Of a stretch of DNA of 64,000 bases, positions 43,333 to 52,765 are shown one piece after another (within the stretch, counting starts at the first letter, position 1; every line of letters begins with the position of its first letter). The position numbers were made by a program, and so were the translations under genes. Source of the DNA: Treponema sp. (GTDB taxonomy: Bacteria > Spirochaetota > Spirochaetia > Treponematales > Treponemataceae). The notes beneath the pieces are model-generated. The model had not been told where the DNA came from, ran no database searches, and was given only the letters and a program-made list of their open reading frames with translations. The stretch is taken from the NCBI GenBank assembly GCA_016286365.1, contig JAEESN010000012.1:1-64000 (forward strand), written 5' to 3'.

Positions 43333-45225
43333 TTGGCAAAAAAGAAAATCGCAGTTTTATGTACAGGTCTGGCTCATAATACAATCCTTTCTATATTAAA
43401 TGGAATGAAGGAAGCTTCTCTTGAACGGGAAGTGGATTTATATATATTTAACTGCTATACATACACAGAATTTTCAGGATATCCGAACAGCACAGGTTTT
43501 TCTGTTTACCGCCTTATTCACTACGAAGATTTTGACGGCGTTATAATTCTTTCCGATTTAATCAATAATTTGAGGGTCCTGGAAAAAGAAAGACAGAGGA
43601 TTTTAGCTTCGGGTAAACCTGCTGTATCAATCAACTATAAGCTTGAAGGTCTTGGTTTTTTACGTGTAGATACTTATTCAGCCTTTTACGAAATTGTAGA
43701 ACATCTGATTAAAGAGCATGAGGTAAAAAATCTTGTATTCTTTTCGGGAAGGGAAAATACCTTTGAAAATACAGAAAGATATAAGGCCTTTAGAAAAGCA
43801 ATGCAGGATAATTCAATTCCTCTTTCACAGGAAAATATCTGGTCTATAAAAAACGGTTACTACAACTACGCATATGACTTTGCAATGGAAAAATTTTCTA
43901 CACTGGAGCAGATTCCTGATGCAATTGTATGTGCAAACGATTTTATTGCTCTTGGAGTTTTAAAAGCTGCAGAAGAAAAAAAAATACAGGTGCCCCAAAC
44001 TTTAAAAATAACCGGTTGTGATGATATTCATTATTCAAGTTCTGTAATTCCTTCCCTTACGACTGTAGACGGTTCATTAAAAAAACTCGGCTTTGAAGCA
44101 GTTAAATATGTTTTAAACGATAATCGCCAGGATGTAGAGCAGATTAAGGCTGAACCTATTTTCCGTGATTCATGCGGCTGCGTTACAGGAATCAATCTTA
44201 GCCAGAAACTTTCTTATCTTAAGGAACTTGATAACATCAGTCAGACAGAAGCGTTTACTTCGCAGGTAGATCATCTTGAAGATATTTTTACCGAAGCAAC
44301 CGATGTTTTTACACTTTTGACAAACCTTGAATTATTCTTAAATGCATCTCATAAATTCGAAGGCTCTGATTTCTGTATCTTTTTAAAATCAGACTGGACA
44401 TCTGTATTTGTAAATTCCGAAGAAAATCTTCCGCAGAATCTTAATTACGGGGAACAAGTCCAGTCAGTTATTTCCATCATGAATAACGAAAAATATCTTA
44501 GAGAGATGATTAATACAAGGCAGCTCATTCCTTCAAAAATGAAGTCAGAAAAACCAGCCTTATATCTTTTTATGCCGATTTATAATCACTCTTATGTTCA
44601 TGGTTATTATGTCTGTAAAGATTCCCTTTTGATGATGGAAAACCGTTTTGGCTATACCTGGACTCGTAAGTTTGGCTCAAGCATTGAATTATTCAGAAAG
44701 CGCAATATGTTTAAGCAGATGAGTAATCAGTTTTTACGCCTTTCTACAAACGACGGACTTTCGGGACTTTTGAATCGTGTCGGACTTGAAAAACTTGCTA
44801 AACCGTTCTTCGATAAAAACAAAAAGAACGGACTTACAAGCATTCTTTACTTTGTTGATATAAACTCCATGAAGACTATAAACGATAAATTCGGACATCT
44901 TCACGGCGACCTTGCGGTTAAGACGATTGCTTCTGTTATTTCTTCTGTCATCCCTAAAAATTGGCTTGCAATCCGTTATGGTGGTGATGAATTTTTAATT
45001 CTTGGCAATAACAGTAATTATAAAGGCGAAAAATACGAAGAGCTTATTGCTCAGTCAATAAAAAATAAAACTTCGATTATGCAGCTTCCATATAATCTTA
45101 GCGCAAGTATAGGAAATTACGTTGTTCCGCCAACTTCCGCAATGAGTCTTGAAGAAGCAATTAAGGCAGTTGATTCGATTATGTATGCTAAAAAACAGGC
45201 ATTCCATAACAGCGAAAAAAAATAA
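43333..45225 (+). CDS. LacI-type ligand-binding domain fused to a GGDEF diguanylate cyclase
   Basis: 630 residues, TTG start with GGAG 6 nt upstream. Residues of about 4-285 are a periplasmic-binding-protein-like fold of the LacI type (DFDGVIILSDL, AIVCANDFIALGVLKAA, KITGCDDI, PSLTTVD), but with no helix-turn-helix before it and no signal peptide or membrane helix, so the sensor is cytoplasmic. A GAF-like linker follows, then a GGDEF domain with intact GGDEF (550-554) and FVDINSMKTINDKFGHLHGD. No RxxD inhibition site is seen before it. It should make c-di-GMP in response to a sugar-like ligand. Confidence 0.9.
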   Translation: MAKKKIAVLCTGLAHNTILSILNGMKEASLEREVDLYIFNCYTYTEFSGYPNSTGFSVYRLIHYEDFDGVIILSDLINNLRVLEKERQRILASGKPAVSINYKLEGLGFLRVDTYSAFYEIVEHLIKEHEVKNLVFFSGRENTFENTERYKAFRKAMQDNSIPLSQENIWSIKNGYYNYAYDFAMEKFSTLEQIPDAIVCANDFIALGVLKAAEEKKIQVPQTLKITGCDDIHYSSSVIPSLTTVDGSLKKLGFEAVKYVLNDNRQDVEQIKAEPIFRDSCGCVTGINLSQKLSYLKELDNISQTEAFTSQVDHLEDIFTEATDVFTLLTNLELFLNASHKFEGSDFCIFLKSDWTSVFVNSEENLPQNLNYGEQVQSVISIMNNEKYLREMINTRQLIPSKMKSEKPALYLFMPIYNHSYVHGYYVCKDSLLMMENRFGYTWTRKFGSSIELFRKRNMFKQMSNQFLRLSTNDGLSGLLNRVGLEKLAKPFFDKNKKNGLTSILYFVDINSMKTINDKFGHLHGDLAVKTIASVISSVIPKNWLAIRYGGDEFLILGNNSNYKGEKYEELIAQSIKNKTSIMQLPYNLSASIGNYVVPPTSAMSLEEAIKAVDSIMYAKKQAFHNSEKK

Positions 45226-45260
45226 ATTGATATATAATAGAAAAATAAGGAGTAATCTTT

Positions 45261-46046
45261 ATGGTTGATTATACAGAAGGTTCTGGAAAACAGTATCACA
45301 CAGGAGTAGGCCCGGACGATATCGGTAAATATGTAATTATGCCGGGAGATCCAAAACGCTGTGCAAAAATTGCAGAACATTTTGAAAACGCAAAACTGAT
45401 TGCAGATGTCCGTGAATATGTAACATATACTGGAACACTCGATGGTGAAAAAGTTAGTGTAACTTCTACTGGAATCGGAGGTCCTTCTGCTTCCATTGCA
45501 ATTGATGAACTAGCCAAGTGCGGGGCTCATACATTTTTAAGAGTCGGAACCTGCGGCGGTATGCAGGAAGATGTTTTAGGCGGCGATATTGTAATTGCTA
45601 CAGGAGCCGTTCGTATGGAAGGAACAAGCCGTGAATTTGCTCCGATTGAATATCCTGCAGTTCCAAGCCTTGACTGTGTAAATGCTTTGGTTAGTGCCGC
45701 AGATAAACTGGGAGCCCGCCATCACGTGGGTGTCGTTCAGTGTAAGGATTCTTTTTTTGGCCAGCATGAACCCGAAGTTATGCCTGTAAGCTATGAACTT
45801 GAAAATAAATGGCAAGCCTGGCTTCGTATGGGATGTCTTGCAAGCGAGATGGAAAGTGCGGCTTTATTTATTGCGGGGCAGTTTTTACGCGTTAGGGTAG
45901 GAAGCTGTTTTCTGGTAGTTGCTAATCAGGAAAGGGCAAAAAAAGGATTACCTAACAAACAGGCTCACGACACTGAACTTGCAATCACTGTTACTGTAGA
46001 AGCTATGAGGCAGCTCATTCAGAAAGACAAAGCTTTAAAAAAGTAA
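45261..46046 (+). CDS. udp: Uridine phosphorylase
   Basis: 261 residues. Splits uridine with phosphate to uracil and ribose-1-phosphate, a nucleoside salvage step. PNP/UDP family motifs: [16 protein letters not shown] (phosphate site), [26 protein letters not shown], and the ribose-binding [18 protein letters not shown] precedes the ATG. The MoxR-like ATPase starts 15 bp downstream. Confidence 0.93.
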   Translation: MVDYTEGSGKQYHTGVGPDDIGKYVIMPGDPKRCAKIAEHFENAKLIADVREYVTYTGTLDGEKVSVTSTGIGGPSASIAIDELAKCGAHTFLRVGTCGGMQEDVLGGDIVIATGAVRMEGTSREFAPIEYPAVPSLDCVNALVSAADKLGARHHVGVVQCKDSFFGQHEPEVMPVSYELENKWQAWLRMGCLASEMESAALFIAGQFLRVRVGSCFLVVANQERAKKGLPNKQAHDTELAITVTVEAMRQLIQKDKALKK

Positions 46047-46061
46047 TATTATAAAACCGTT

Positions 46062-47129
46062 ATGACAGTCGATACAAAAGAGCTTATTTATATTCTCGAT
46101 AATACTCCCTCTGAGCAGAACATTATGCTCGTCGGAAAACACGGAATCGGAAAATCACGCATCCTCGAAGATTATTATTCATCAAAGGGACAGAAGGTGG
46201 TAACTCTCTTTTTAGGTCAGATGAGCGACCCCGGAGATTTGATCGGTCTTCCAAAAATAGATGAAAAAACAGGCAAAACTGATTTTATGCTTCCTTACTG
46301 GTTTCCGGTAGATAATAAACCTGTAGTTTTGTTTTTAGATGAATTAAACAGGGCAAGACCGGAAGTTTTACAGACTATAATGGATTTAACTTTAAACAGA
46401 AAGCTCGCAGGAAAATCTTTGCCGGAGGGAAGCCGGATAATAAGCGCTGTTAATAACGGAACTGAATATCAGCTTACCGATTTAGATCCGGCCTTAGTTT
46501 CACGCTTTAATATTTATGAATTTGTTCCGTCTGTAGAAGACTGGCTTACCTGGGCAGAAAAAGAAGGCCTTGACCCAAGGATTATTTCTTTTATTTCTGA
46601 AAATCCTGAATATCTTGACGAAGCTGAATCTTCCGGAAGCGAAGGAGATTTAGAAAAAACTCCGGACAGGCGTGCCTGGGAAAGGGTTTCTAAAATCATA
46701 AAAAACTTTACAGAGCTTACAGAAAAAGAAAAACCTATTGTTGGTGGAATTACAGGGGCAAGAACTGCTTCTATATTCTTCCGCTTTATAAATGAAAATA
46801 AAATCCCTTCTGCAAAAAAAATCCTTTGCGGGGATTTTAAAGACGTTTCCGGAGAGCTTAAAAAACTTTCGGCTGCAGAGTTTACACTTTTGAATAAATC
46901 TCTTTTCCATTTTACAGAGTCTTTAGGAAAAGATGGCACAGATTCTGCGCTCATAATGGAAAACTTAAAAAAATATTTTGATTTTTTGGGGGCAGCAGGC
47001 TTAAAGGAACTTCAGTCACATTTTGCATCTTTATGCAGTGCAGAAGTTTACCCCGTAACGCTGAACCTTATTACAACAAAGGCACCATCTTTATACGACG
47101 AAATAATGAATATGGTTTTAGATGTGTAA
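46062..47129 (+). CDS. MoxR-like AAA+ ATPase
   Basis: 355 residues. Walker A is VGKHGIGKS, Walker B is VVLFLDELNRA, then the sensor-1-like ISAVNNG and an arginine-containing DPALVSRF. The MSDPGDLIGLP and PYWFP segments are typical of the MoxR/AAA_5 group, which works as a chaperone for protein or metallo-complex activation, usually with a von Willebrand A protein. No VWA gene is adjacent: the next gene is convergent. The start has no Shine-Dalgarno and may depend on udp translation. Confidence 0.85.
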   Translation: MTVDTKELIYILDNTPSEQNIMLVGKHGIGKSRILEDYYSSKGQKVVTLFLGQMSDPGDLIGLPKIDEKTGKTDFMLPYWFPVDNKPVVLFLDELNRARPEVLQTIMDLTLNRKLAGKSLPEGSRIISAVNNGTEYQLTDLDPALVSRFNIYEFVPSVEDWLTWAEKEGLDPRIISFISENPEYLDEAESSGSEGDLEKTPDRRAWERVSKIIKNFTELTEKEKPIVGGITGARTASIFFRFINENKIPSAKKILCGDFKDVSGELKKLSAAEFTLLNKSLFHFTESLGKDGTDSALIMENLKKYFDFLGAAGLKELQSHFASLCSAEVYPVTLNLITTKAPSLYDEIMNMVLDV

Positions 47130-47173
47130 ATCTTTACCCGAATGCATCTGCATTTTTTTATGAGGGGCTGGGA

Positions 47174-47770
47174 TTATAAATCTATCTTTCCGTTAGAAAG
47201 GTCTTTGAGTTTTTTAGAAAAGTCATCATAAAGGCTTTCTTCTATCTGGCCGCTTATTTCGACTCCAGTTCCAAAGTCTTCTTTAAGATTATAAAGCGTG
47301 TAATTTTCCATAAACTTTTTTATGGTTTTATGAAGGCTGTAATCAACTGTAAAATTAAAATCTTTTTTCTGGATTAAAGGGGCAAAGGCTTTTTGGTCAT
47401 CTGCTTTTTTGATTACTTCTTTTGCTCCGCCCGAATACGCTTTTACAAGGCCGCCTGTTCCTAAAAGAGTTCCGCCAAACCATCTTGTTACTGTAAGAAG
47501 GGTGTTTGTACATCCGCGGCCTTTTAATACATCAAGGACCGGGCGTCCTGCAGTTCCCGAAGGCTCTCCGTCATCGCTCATCCCCATAATCTGACCGTCG
47601 CTTCCAAGAATAAACGCGTGTACAACATGTGTAGCATCCGCGTATTTCTGCTTCTGCGCTTTAATCAGTTCCCTTGCCTGGCTTTGTGTTTCGCACAAAA
47701 TCAGTTCCGACAGAAAGCGGGAGCCCTTAATCGTTTCTTCAAAGCTTACAGGTTTTTCTAAAACATCCAT
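47174..47770 (-). CDS. IMPACT/YigZ family protein
   Basis: 198 residues. The N-terminal IMPACT (UPF0029) domain shows KGSRFLSELILCETQSQA, DATHVVHAFILG, SDDGEPSGTAGRPVLDVL and LTVTRWFGGTLLGTGGLVKAYSGG, the family signature. A C-terminal ferredoxin-like domain (about 135-198) is typical of the bacterial form. Members are linked to translation factor or RNA binding; the molecular role is unclear. It starts 11 bp after parC, so they are likely cotranscribed. Confidence 0.92.
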   Translation of the reverse strand: MDVLEKPVSFEETIKGSRFLSELILCETQSQARELIKAQKQKYADATHVVHAFILGSDGQIMGMSDDGEPSGTAGRPVLDVLKGRGCTNTLLTVTRWFGGTLLGTGGLVKAYSGGAKEVIKKADDQKAFAPLIQKKDFNFTVDYSLHKTIKKFMENYTLYNLKEDFGTGVEISGQIEESLYDDFSKKLKDLSNGKIDL

Positions 47771-47781
47771 ATTATTGAGTT

Positions 47782-49734
47782 TTATTTTTCTTCTTTGAAT
47801 AATTCACCGCTTTCCGGTTTTGGAGCCTGAATTGTTACAGACTGAACTTCTTTTGCGGCAAGTCTTATACCCTTTGCTTTAAGAGATTTTTCTTCGTAAT
47901 CCGATGACTTAAACTTTTCTGTTAAGACCTTAAGTCTAGGCTTTTTTACGTAGTTTAAGGCAAATGCAAATTCTTTTCTTGTGTCTACGTGAAGAACTTC
48001 CATTCCATCAGGTGCAAAGAAGTAGTCTCTGTTCATGATGAAGGCCTGAACCTTACAGCGTTTGATGTATACAAACTGAGTTGCAGGGTCTCTGTATAAA
48101 ACAGTGAACAATACTTTAGAAAGGCTTTCTTTATCTGCAAAACCGCAGTAACGGAGTTCAGGGCCTACGAACAGTTTTTTAGGACATTCAGATACAGAGA
48201 AGATACCGCTCTTTCTTACGTATAAAACCTTGTCGTATGGAGTTACCTTGAACAATTCGCTTCCGCCAGGAACATCAATTCCAAGATATCCTGATCTTTC
48301 GTCGTATTTAAGCGGTGTATCTCGTTTTGTAACAGCCTTTACGTCTACAGTGCTGATGTTTGTAATCTGAGTTCTTCTCTGTGTAGATTCTTTGTCGAGT
48401 TTTGCTTCTATTCCGTTGAGCCAGCTGATTGCGTATTCAACAAGGTGTTTTAAAAGTCTGTTGATTTCCTTGATTCTGGCATTGATTGCTTCTACTTCCT
48501 GTTTGTTCTTGTTGATGTCGTAGAGGGAAATGCGTCTGATAGGAATCTTCAAAAGGTGATCAACATCGTCGTCTGTAACGGCACGGATGAGTTCAGCCTT
48601 AAATGGAATAAATCCATCTTTTACAGCCTTAAGAACGCCTTCTTCTGTTTTCTGCTGTTCAATCTTTTTATAGATTCTTTCTTCTACGAAAATTCGTTCA
48701 AGGGTGCGCAGGTGGAGCTTATCGATTAAATCAGCTTTTTCGAGTTCGAGTTCCTGTTTAAGGATTCCCACAAGCTGTTTTGAATGATGTTCGATAACCT
48801 GTGTACATGTCATCTGAACAGGCATATTGTCTTTGATTACAAGAAGATTACAGTAAATTGTCTGTTCACATTCAGTAAATGCGTAAAGTGCATCTACAAC
48901 GTCTTTTGTATAAACACCCCTCTGGAGTTTGATTTCGATATTTACTTTGTCCGAAGTATAATCCTGGATGGATGCGATTTTTACCTTTCCGTTTTTTGCA
49001 GCTTTTTCAACTGAATCACAAAGGCTTTCTGTTGTTGAACCGTATGGAAGTTCTGTGATGATGATTTTTTTATCATCGCTTGTATCCATCTTTGCGCGTG
49101 TAACAATCTTTCCAAGACCATCCTGATAGTCACTTACATCGATTAATCCGCCTGTAGGAAAATCAGGGTAGAGCTTGAACTTTTCGCCCATAAGGCATTT
49201 TCGTTCAGCATCAATTACTTCGTGGATATTGTGGCTTAAAATATATGTACTCATACCAACCGCAATACCTTCTGCACCAAGGATGAGCACTAAAGGAAGC
49301 TTTGCACTGAATGCAACAGGTTCAACATCGCGGCTGTCGTAGGTTTCTACATAAGGAGTGATTTTTGGATTAGTATTTAAAATATCTTTTGTTATCGGTT
49401 TAAGACGACATTCAATGTAACGGGGAGCAGAAGCACCGTCTCCAGTAAAGAGGTTACCAAAGTTTCCCTGTTTGTCTATGAATAATTCTTTGTTTGCAAG
49501 GTTTACTAAAGCAGTATAAATAGAAGCATCACCATGAGGATGATAAGCCATTACCTTACCGCAGACATTTGCAACCTTTGTAAAACGTCCGTCATCAGTT
49601 TTTATAAGAGTATGAATGATACGGCGCTGTACAGGTTTAAGACCATCGGTAATTTCCGGAATAGCGCGGTCTCTGATAACATAACTTGCATATTGAATAA
49701 AGTTTGAATCGAATAAATTTTTTACGTAAGCCAT
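47782..49734 (-). CDS. parC: DNA topoisomerase IV subunit A (type IIA breakage-reunion subunit)
   Basis: 650 residues from ATG 49734 (GGTGG 6 nt upstream; a TTG 12 nt earlier is rejected). It nicks and rejoins DNA to decatenate chromosomes. The active Tyr is in PRYIEC (Tyr106). The quinolone region reads YHPHGDASIYTALV, so Ala70 and Thr74 replace the usual Ser and Asp/Glu. A short C-terminal region follows the coiled-coil domain; at 650 residues it is shorter than GyrA, with no clear GyrA box, so ParC is preferred. parE is not in the window. Confidence 0.9.
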   Translation of the reverse strand: MAYVKNLFDSNFIQYASYVIRDRAIPEITDGLKPVQRRIIHTLIKTDDGRFTKVANVCGKVMAYHPHGDASIYTALVNLANKELFIDKQGNFGNLFTGDGASAPRYIECRLKPITKDILNTNPKITPYVETYDSRDVEPVAFSAKLPLVLILGAEGIAVGMSTYILSHNIHEVIDAERKCLMGEKFKLYPDFPTGGLIDVSDYQDGLGKIVTRAKMDTSDDKKIIITELPYGSTTESLCDSVEKAAKNGKVKIASIQDYTSDKVNIEIKLQRGVYTKDVVDALYAFTECEQTIYCNLLVIKDNMPVQMTCTQVIEHHSKQLVGILKQELELEKADLIDKLHLRTLERIFVEERIYKKIEQQKTEEGVLKAVKDGFIPFKAELIRAVTDDDVDHLLKIPIRRISLYDINKNKQEVEAINARIKEINRLLKHLVEYAISWLNGIEAKLDKESTQRRTQITNISTVDVKAVTKRDTPLKYDERSGYLGIDVPGGSELFKVTPYDKVLYVRKSGIFSVSECPKKLFVGPELRYCGFADKESLSKVLFTVLYRDPATQFVYIKRCKVQAFIMNRDYFFAPDGMEVLHVDTRKEFAFALNYVKKPRLKVLTEKFKSSDYEEKSLKAKGIRLAAKEVQSVTIQAPKPESGELFKEEK

Positions 49735-49807
49735 TTTTCCACCCAAGTTTAATTATAATAGAAGAAAAAAAAAATGTGAAGTTCATTCTTATTTAAGTCC
49801 CGCGATT

Positions 49808-51151
49808 TTAATAATTAAACGAGATTTTCCCCGTAAGATTAATGTATTTCCATGCAGCTTTACACGAAAGATAAAATTCTTTTTCGTCCTTTTTGTAAGA
49901 AAAATCCTTTTGAGTAAGTTTCAGGCTGAATCCTGAATTTAAATTAAAAGTCAGCTTGTTCTTTAAGTTCAGATTAAAAGAAAGAGAAATTTTTTCTGTC
50001 ATAAGTGAATCAAAAAAATCATAATTCACTGTGCCGCCAAAATTAATCTTAATCTTTCCTATAATAAATGAATCTTTAATACTCAAAGTAAGGCTCGATA
50101 GATCAAATTCATGTTTTTTGTCTTCTTCCATAATAAGGGTTGTGCTTATAACAAGATTATTTTTTTCGCCCGTAAAGCTTAGTCCTGAGCTTGCCTTTGC
50201 ATAATAAAAATCATCCTTTTTAAAATAAATATTTAATCCTGATTTAATCAAAGGTGGACTTACTTCACCTCGTTTTTTTATTCCTTTTAAAAAGCTGTAT
50301 TGAAACCCTGATTTAATCTGAAAGCCTTCCGAAATTTTTTTCTGAGAACTTGTGATTAAATCATATGGCACATAAAAAAGAGAGAGGTTTAAATTAAGGT
50401 GATTTATTAAAAAAGTGTTTTCAAAGCTGAAAGTAAAATCATCAGTTTGTAAAGGTGATTTATAATAGTTGATGGTCAAAAGTGAATTTAAATTTTTTAT
50501 CTTAAAGCGGTTTTGCATGCCCAGAGAAAACATTGTCCCAGGCCCGTAATATCTTTTTTCCATAAACCACGAATCTTCTTTATATCGTTCATAACCTGTA
50601 AGAGAGGATGTTAAAGATAAAGAATAACTGATTTTTTTATGCGAAGAATAATCAAAATAGGCCGAAGAACTTAAAATCTTATCATCAGGACTGTAAAAAA
50701 TATTTGTTTTAAAACTAAGGCTGTCTTTTTCTTTTTTTCTTTTTTTTGTTCTTCCCGGAACTATTTTTTCTATCTGCCTGATGTACGAGGCTTCCAGAAA
50801 ATAGCTTAAAGGTTTTGAAAAAGAAGAGGATGAAAAACTTATGCTTAAATTTTGGGCCTTTGTATCTGGAGAAGAAAATGGTGTAATGGAGGAGGAGAGG
50901 GATGGATTATTAAGCTTTGATGCAGAGCCCGAAAGAGAGAGGTTCCCACCGGCAGCACTAAAAGAGAAATTTTTAAAAAGATTTCCCGAGGACAAAAAGG
51001 CTCCAAAGCTCCATTTGTCCTTTGATTCATAAAACCCCAGAGTAAAATAATCAGTCTGGAGTTTTTCCGACGTAACAAAAGAAAAAGCTTCTTTTGTGTA
51101 AAGCACAAGGCTTAAGTTAAAGTAAAAAGCAATTAACCATATTTTTTTCAT
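49808..51151 (-). CDS. Unrecognised exported beta-rich protein, outer-membrane-like
   Basis: 447 residues. Sec signal peptide (about 1-20). The rest is Ser/Lys/Phe-rich with alternating strands (HLNLNLSLFYVPYDL, NNLVISTTLIMEED, KIKINFGGTVNYDFF, KLTFNLNSGFSLKL), ending in an aromatic-capped strand (INLTGKISFNY), typical of beta-barrels. No lipobox. The start codon lies in the loop of a 14-bp hairpin with no Shine-Dalgarno. It follows the SPOR gene at a distance of 78 bp. Confidence 0.68.
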   Translation of the reverse strand: MKKIWLIAFYFNLSLVLYTKEAFSFVTSEKLQTDYFTLGFYESKDKWSFGAFLSSGNLFKNFSFSAAGGNLSLSGSASKLNNPSLSSSITPFSSPDTKAQNLSISFSSSSFSKPLSYFLEASYIRQIEKIVPGRTKKRKKEKDSLSFKTNIFYSPDDKILSSSAYFDYSSHKKISYSLSLTSSLTGYERYKEDSWFMEKRYYGPGTMFSLGMQNRFKIKNLNSLLTINYYKSPLQTDDFTFSFENTFLINHLNLNLSLFYVPYDLITSSQKKISEGFQIKSGFQYSFLKGIKKRGEVSPPLIKSGLNIYFKKDDFYYAKASSGLSFTGEKNNLVISTTLIMEEDKKHEFDLSSLTLSIKDSFIIGKIKINFGGTVNYDFFDSLMTEKISLSFNLNLKNKLTFNLNSGFSLKLTQKDFSYKKDEKEFYLSCKAAWKYINLTGKISFNY

Positions 51152-51170
51152 ATATAGTTAATTGCTTTTT
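51124..51170. promoter_or_regulatory. Hairpin enclosing a start codon / possible terminator
   Basis: AAAAAGCAATTAAC (51124-51137) and GTTAATTGCTTTTT (51157-51170) form a perfect 14-bp stem around a 19-nt loop that holds the minus-strand ATG (51149-51151). On the minus strand the stem ends in a U-rich stretch, so it may also act as a terminator for the SPOR gene. Confidence 0.6.
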
Positions 51171-51229
51171 TATTCAAAAAAAGGAGTATTTTATAAAACT
51201 TTTTTTAAATTTTTTTATAAAATTCCAGA

Positions 51230-52111
51230 TTATTTATCAACAGTAGAAGTTACATAACTCTGGGCATTTGCAAAATCTTTTATCTGAAGTATCTTAGACA
51301 TCCAGTATTCTGCTTCGCTCTTAGTTGTGTATGGTCCGACTCTTACTCGGTAGAAAAGCTTGTTTGAACTGTCTTCGTAAGTAAAGATATCAGAAAGAAT
51401 CTTGTTGTCGTTCAAAACTGTGCGTGCATTTTCAGCAGTTTTCTTATTCTGATAAGATGCAACCTGTACCCAGTATCTTGTAACCGGAGTTGATTTAGAA
51501 GCTGTGTTTGTCTTTACACTAGCCGGTTTAGATGTTTTTGGTGCAGTAGTTGTCTTTGCTGTTGTTGCAGGTTTTGAAACAGTTGTAGAAGTTTTTTTAG
51601 TTTCTGTAGAAGTCTGTTTTACAGAATTAGCTTTTTCTTTTGTTTCTGCTTCGATTGGTTTACCTGTATAATATTCAACTGCTTCGTTGCTTTTTGCTGT
51701 GTTTTCTGGAACAGTTACTACAGTGTCTGGAGCTTTGCTTGTAACAACTGCATTAGGTGTAGAGTTTGAATCCTTATCAAGAGTAAAAAGATCGATTGTT
51801 GTGCCTTCAGAACCGCCGTTTAAATCTACAACTGTTGCGTTGTTAGCTACAACAAATAAATCGTTTGCTGTCTGGAAAGCAGGATTTAATGAATCAGCAC
51901 TCTGCTCAGGATTTTCTGCCGGTGTTTTAGAAACATCAGAAGGACTTGACCATCCGTTATCAAGATTGCGTTTTTCGCTTGGTGTGATTGATGTAGTTGT
52001 TCCTTCATATCTGTCGCCGGAATTATTTAAAAGAAGATATGCAGCACCAAATACTACAATTAAAAAAAGTCCTACGGCTGCGATTATCCATAAAGTTTTT
52101 TTCTGTTCCAT
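51230..52111 (-). CDS. SPOR-domain membrane protein
   Basis: 293 residues. One membrane helix near the N-terminus (LWIIAAVGLFLIVVFGAAYLLL), a long Thr/Lys/Ser-rich periplasmic linker (about 35-210), and a C-terminal SPOR domain (YWVQVASYQNKKTAENARTV, then LFYRVRVGPYTTKSEAEYW). SPOR domains bind denuded peptidoglycan at septa, so a role in cell division or wall remodelling is likely. AGAGG lies upstream of the ATG. The gene lies on the same strand as coaE and polA, 90 bp after coaE. Confidence 0.9.
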   Translation of the reverse strand: MEQKKTLWIIAAVGLFLIVVFGAAYLLLNNSGDRYEGTTTSITPSEKRNLDNGWSSPSDVSKTPAENPEQSADSLNPAFQTANDLFVVANNATVVDLNGGSEGTTIDLFTLDKDSNSTPNAVVTSKAPDTVVTVPENTAKSNEAVEYYTGKPIEAETKEKANSVKQTSTETKKTSTTVSKPATTAKTTTAPKTSKPASVKTNTASKSTPVTRYWVQVASYQNKKTAENARTVLNDNKILSDIFTYEDSSNKLFYRVRVGPYTTKSEAEYWMSKILQIKDFANAQSYVTSTVDK

Positions 52112-52201
52112 AATTTTCCTCTTTGCACCGGTAAATTTAGATTTGTACCGGCCACCTTATAAAAAATATCGGAATGTGAGAAAAAAAGTTTAGTAATAAA
52201 A

Positions 52202-52765
52202 TTAATTATTTATTGTTTCAATCGGGATGGAAAAACGGCTGTATTCTGTAAAAAGATGGCGCTGTGAATAAAATCTCTGCAAAATCTGCTTAAGTGGAAG
52301 CTTATCTCTTCTTTTTGCCCTTAAAAGACGCTTTAAAAAAGATGATTTTACATAGATGATTTTACTGCACATGTTTAATAGTTCCGGAGTTTTATAAAGA
52401 ACCGTAGCGTTGATTATTGTCTTTTCGTTTGATCTGATAAATTCTTTTGTAAGCTTTATTACTTCGGGGTAGATGATGTCTTCCTGCTTTTTTAATAAAA
52501 GCGGGTCCGAGAATAAAAGACTTCCGAGCGCCTTTCTGTTTATTACAGGATTTTTTTCATCACCTCTTAAAAGTATGTCTATATTTTTTTCTCGTGCAGG
52601 AGTTTTAAAAGTGTCGTAGATTTTTTTTGCCTGTTCGTTTATGACCTTGTGTACGAGGATATCTGCATCGATTGATTTCCAGCCTTCGCTTTCCATTTTA
52701 GAAGAGATGTAGTTTTTACCCGAAGCCATAGGGCCTGTTACAAGGATTACAGAAGGTTTTATCAA
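52202..52765 (-). CDS. coaE: Dephospho-CoA kinase
   Basis: 187 residues. Phosphorylates dephospho-CoA, the last step of CoA synthesis. P-loop VTGPMASGKNYIS, DADILVHKV (substrate aspartate), and a C-terminal RRDKLPLKQILQRFYSQRHL similar to the lid and closing helix. The conserved GSKS-type loop is written as ASGKN here. The start overlaps the polA stop by 4 bp (ATGA), as often seen in spirochaetes. Confidence 0.85.
   Translation of the reverse strand: MIKPSVILVTGPMASGKNYISSKMESEGWKSIDADILVHKVINEQAKKIYDTFKTPAREKNIDILLRGDEKNPVINRKALGSLLFSDPLLLKKQEDIIYPEVIKLTKEFIRSNEKTIINATVLYKTPELLNMCSKIIYVKSSFLKRLLRAKRRDKLPLKQILQRFYSQRHLFTEYSRFSIPIETINN

Noticed and set aside
47129-47173. Terminator after the MoxR gene
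   Set aside because: The only candidate hairpin, AATGCA-TC-TGCATT, has a loop of two bases; too weak to call.
51687-52193. 168-codon plus-strand frame across the SPOR gene
   Set aside because: Antisense to a Thr/Lys-rich linker whose composition leaves the reverse frame open by chance.
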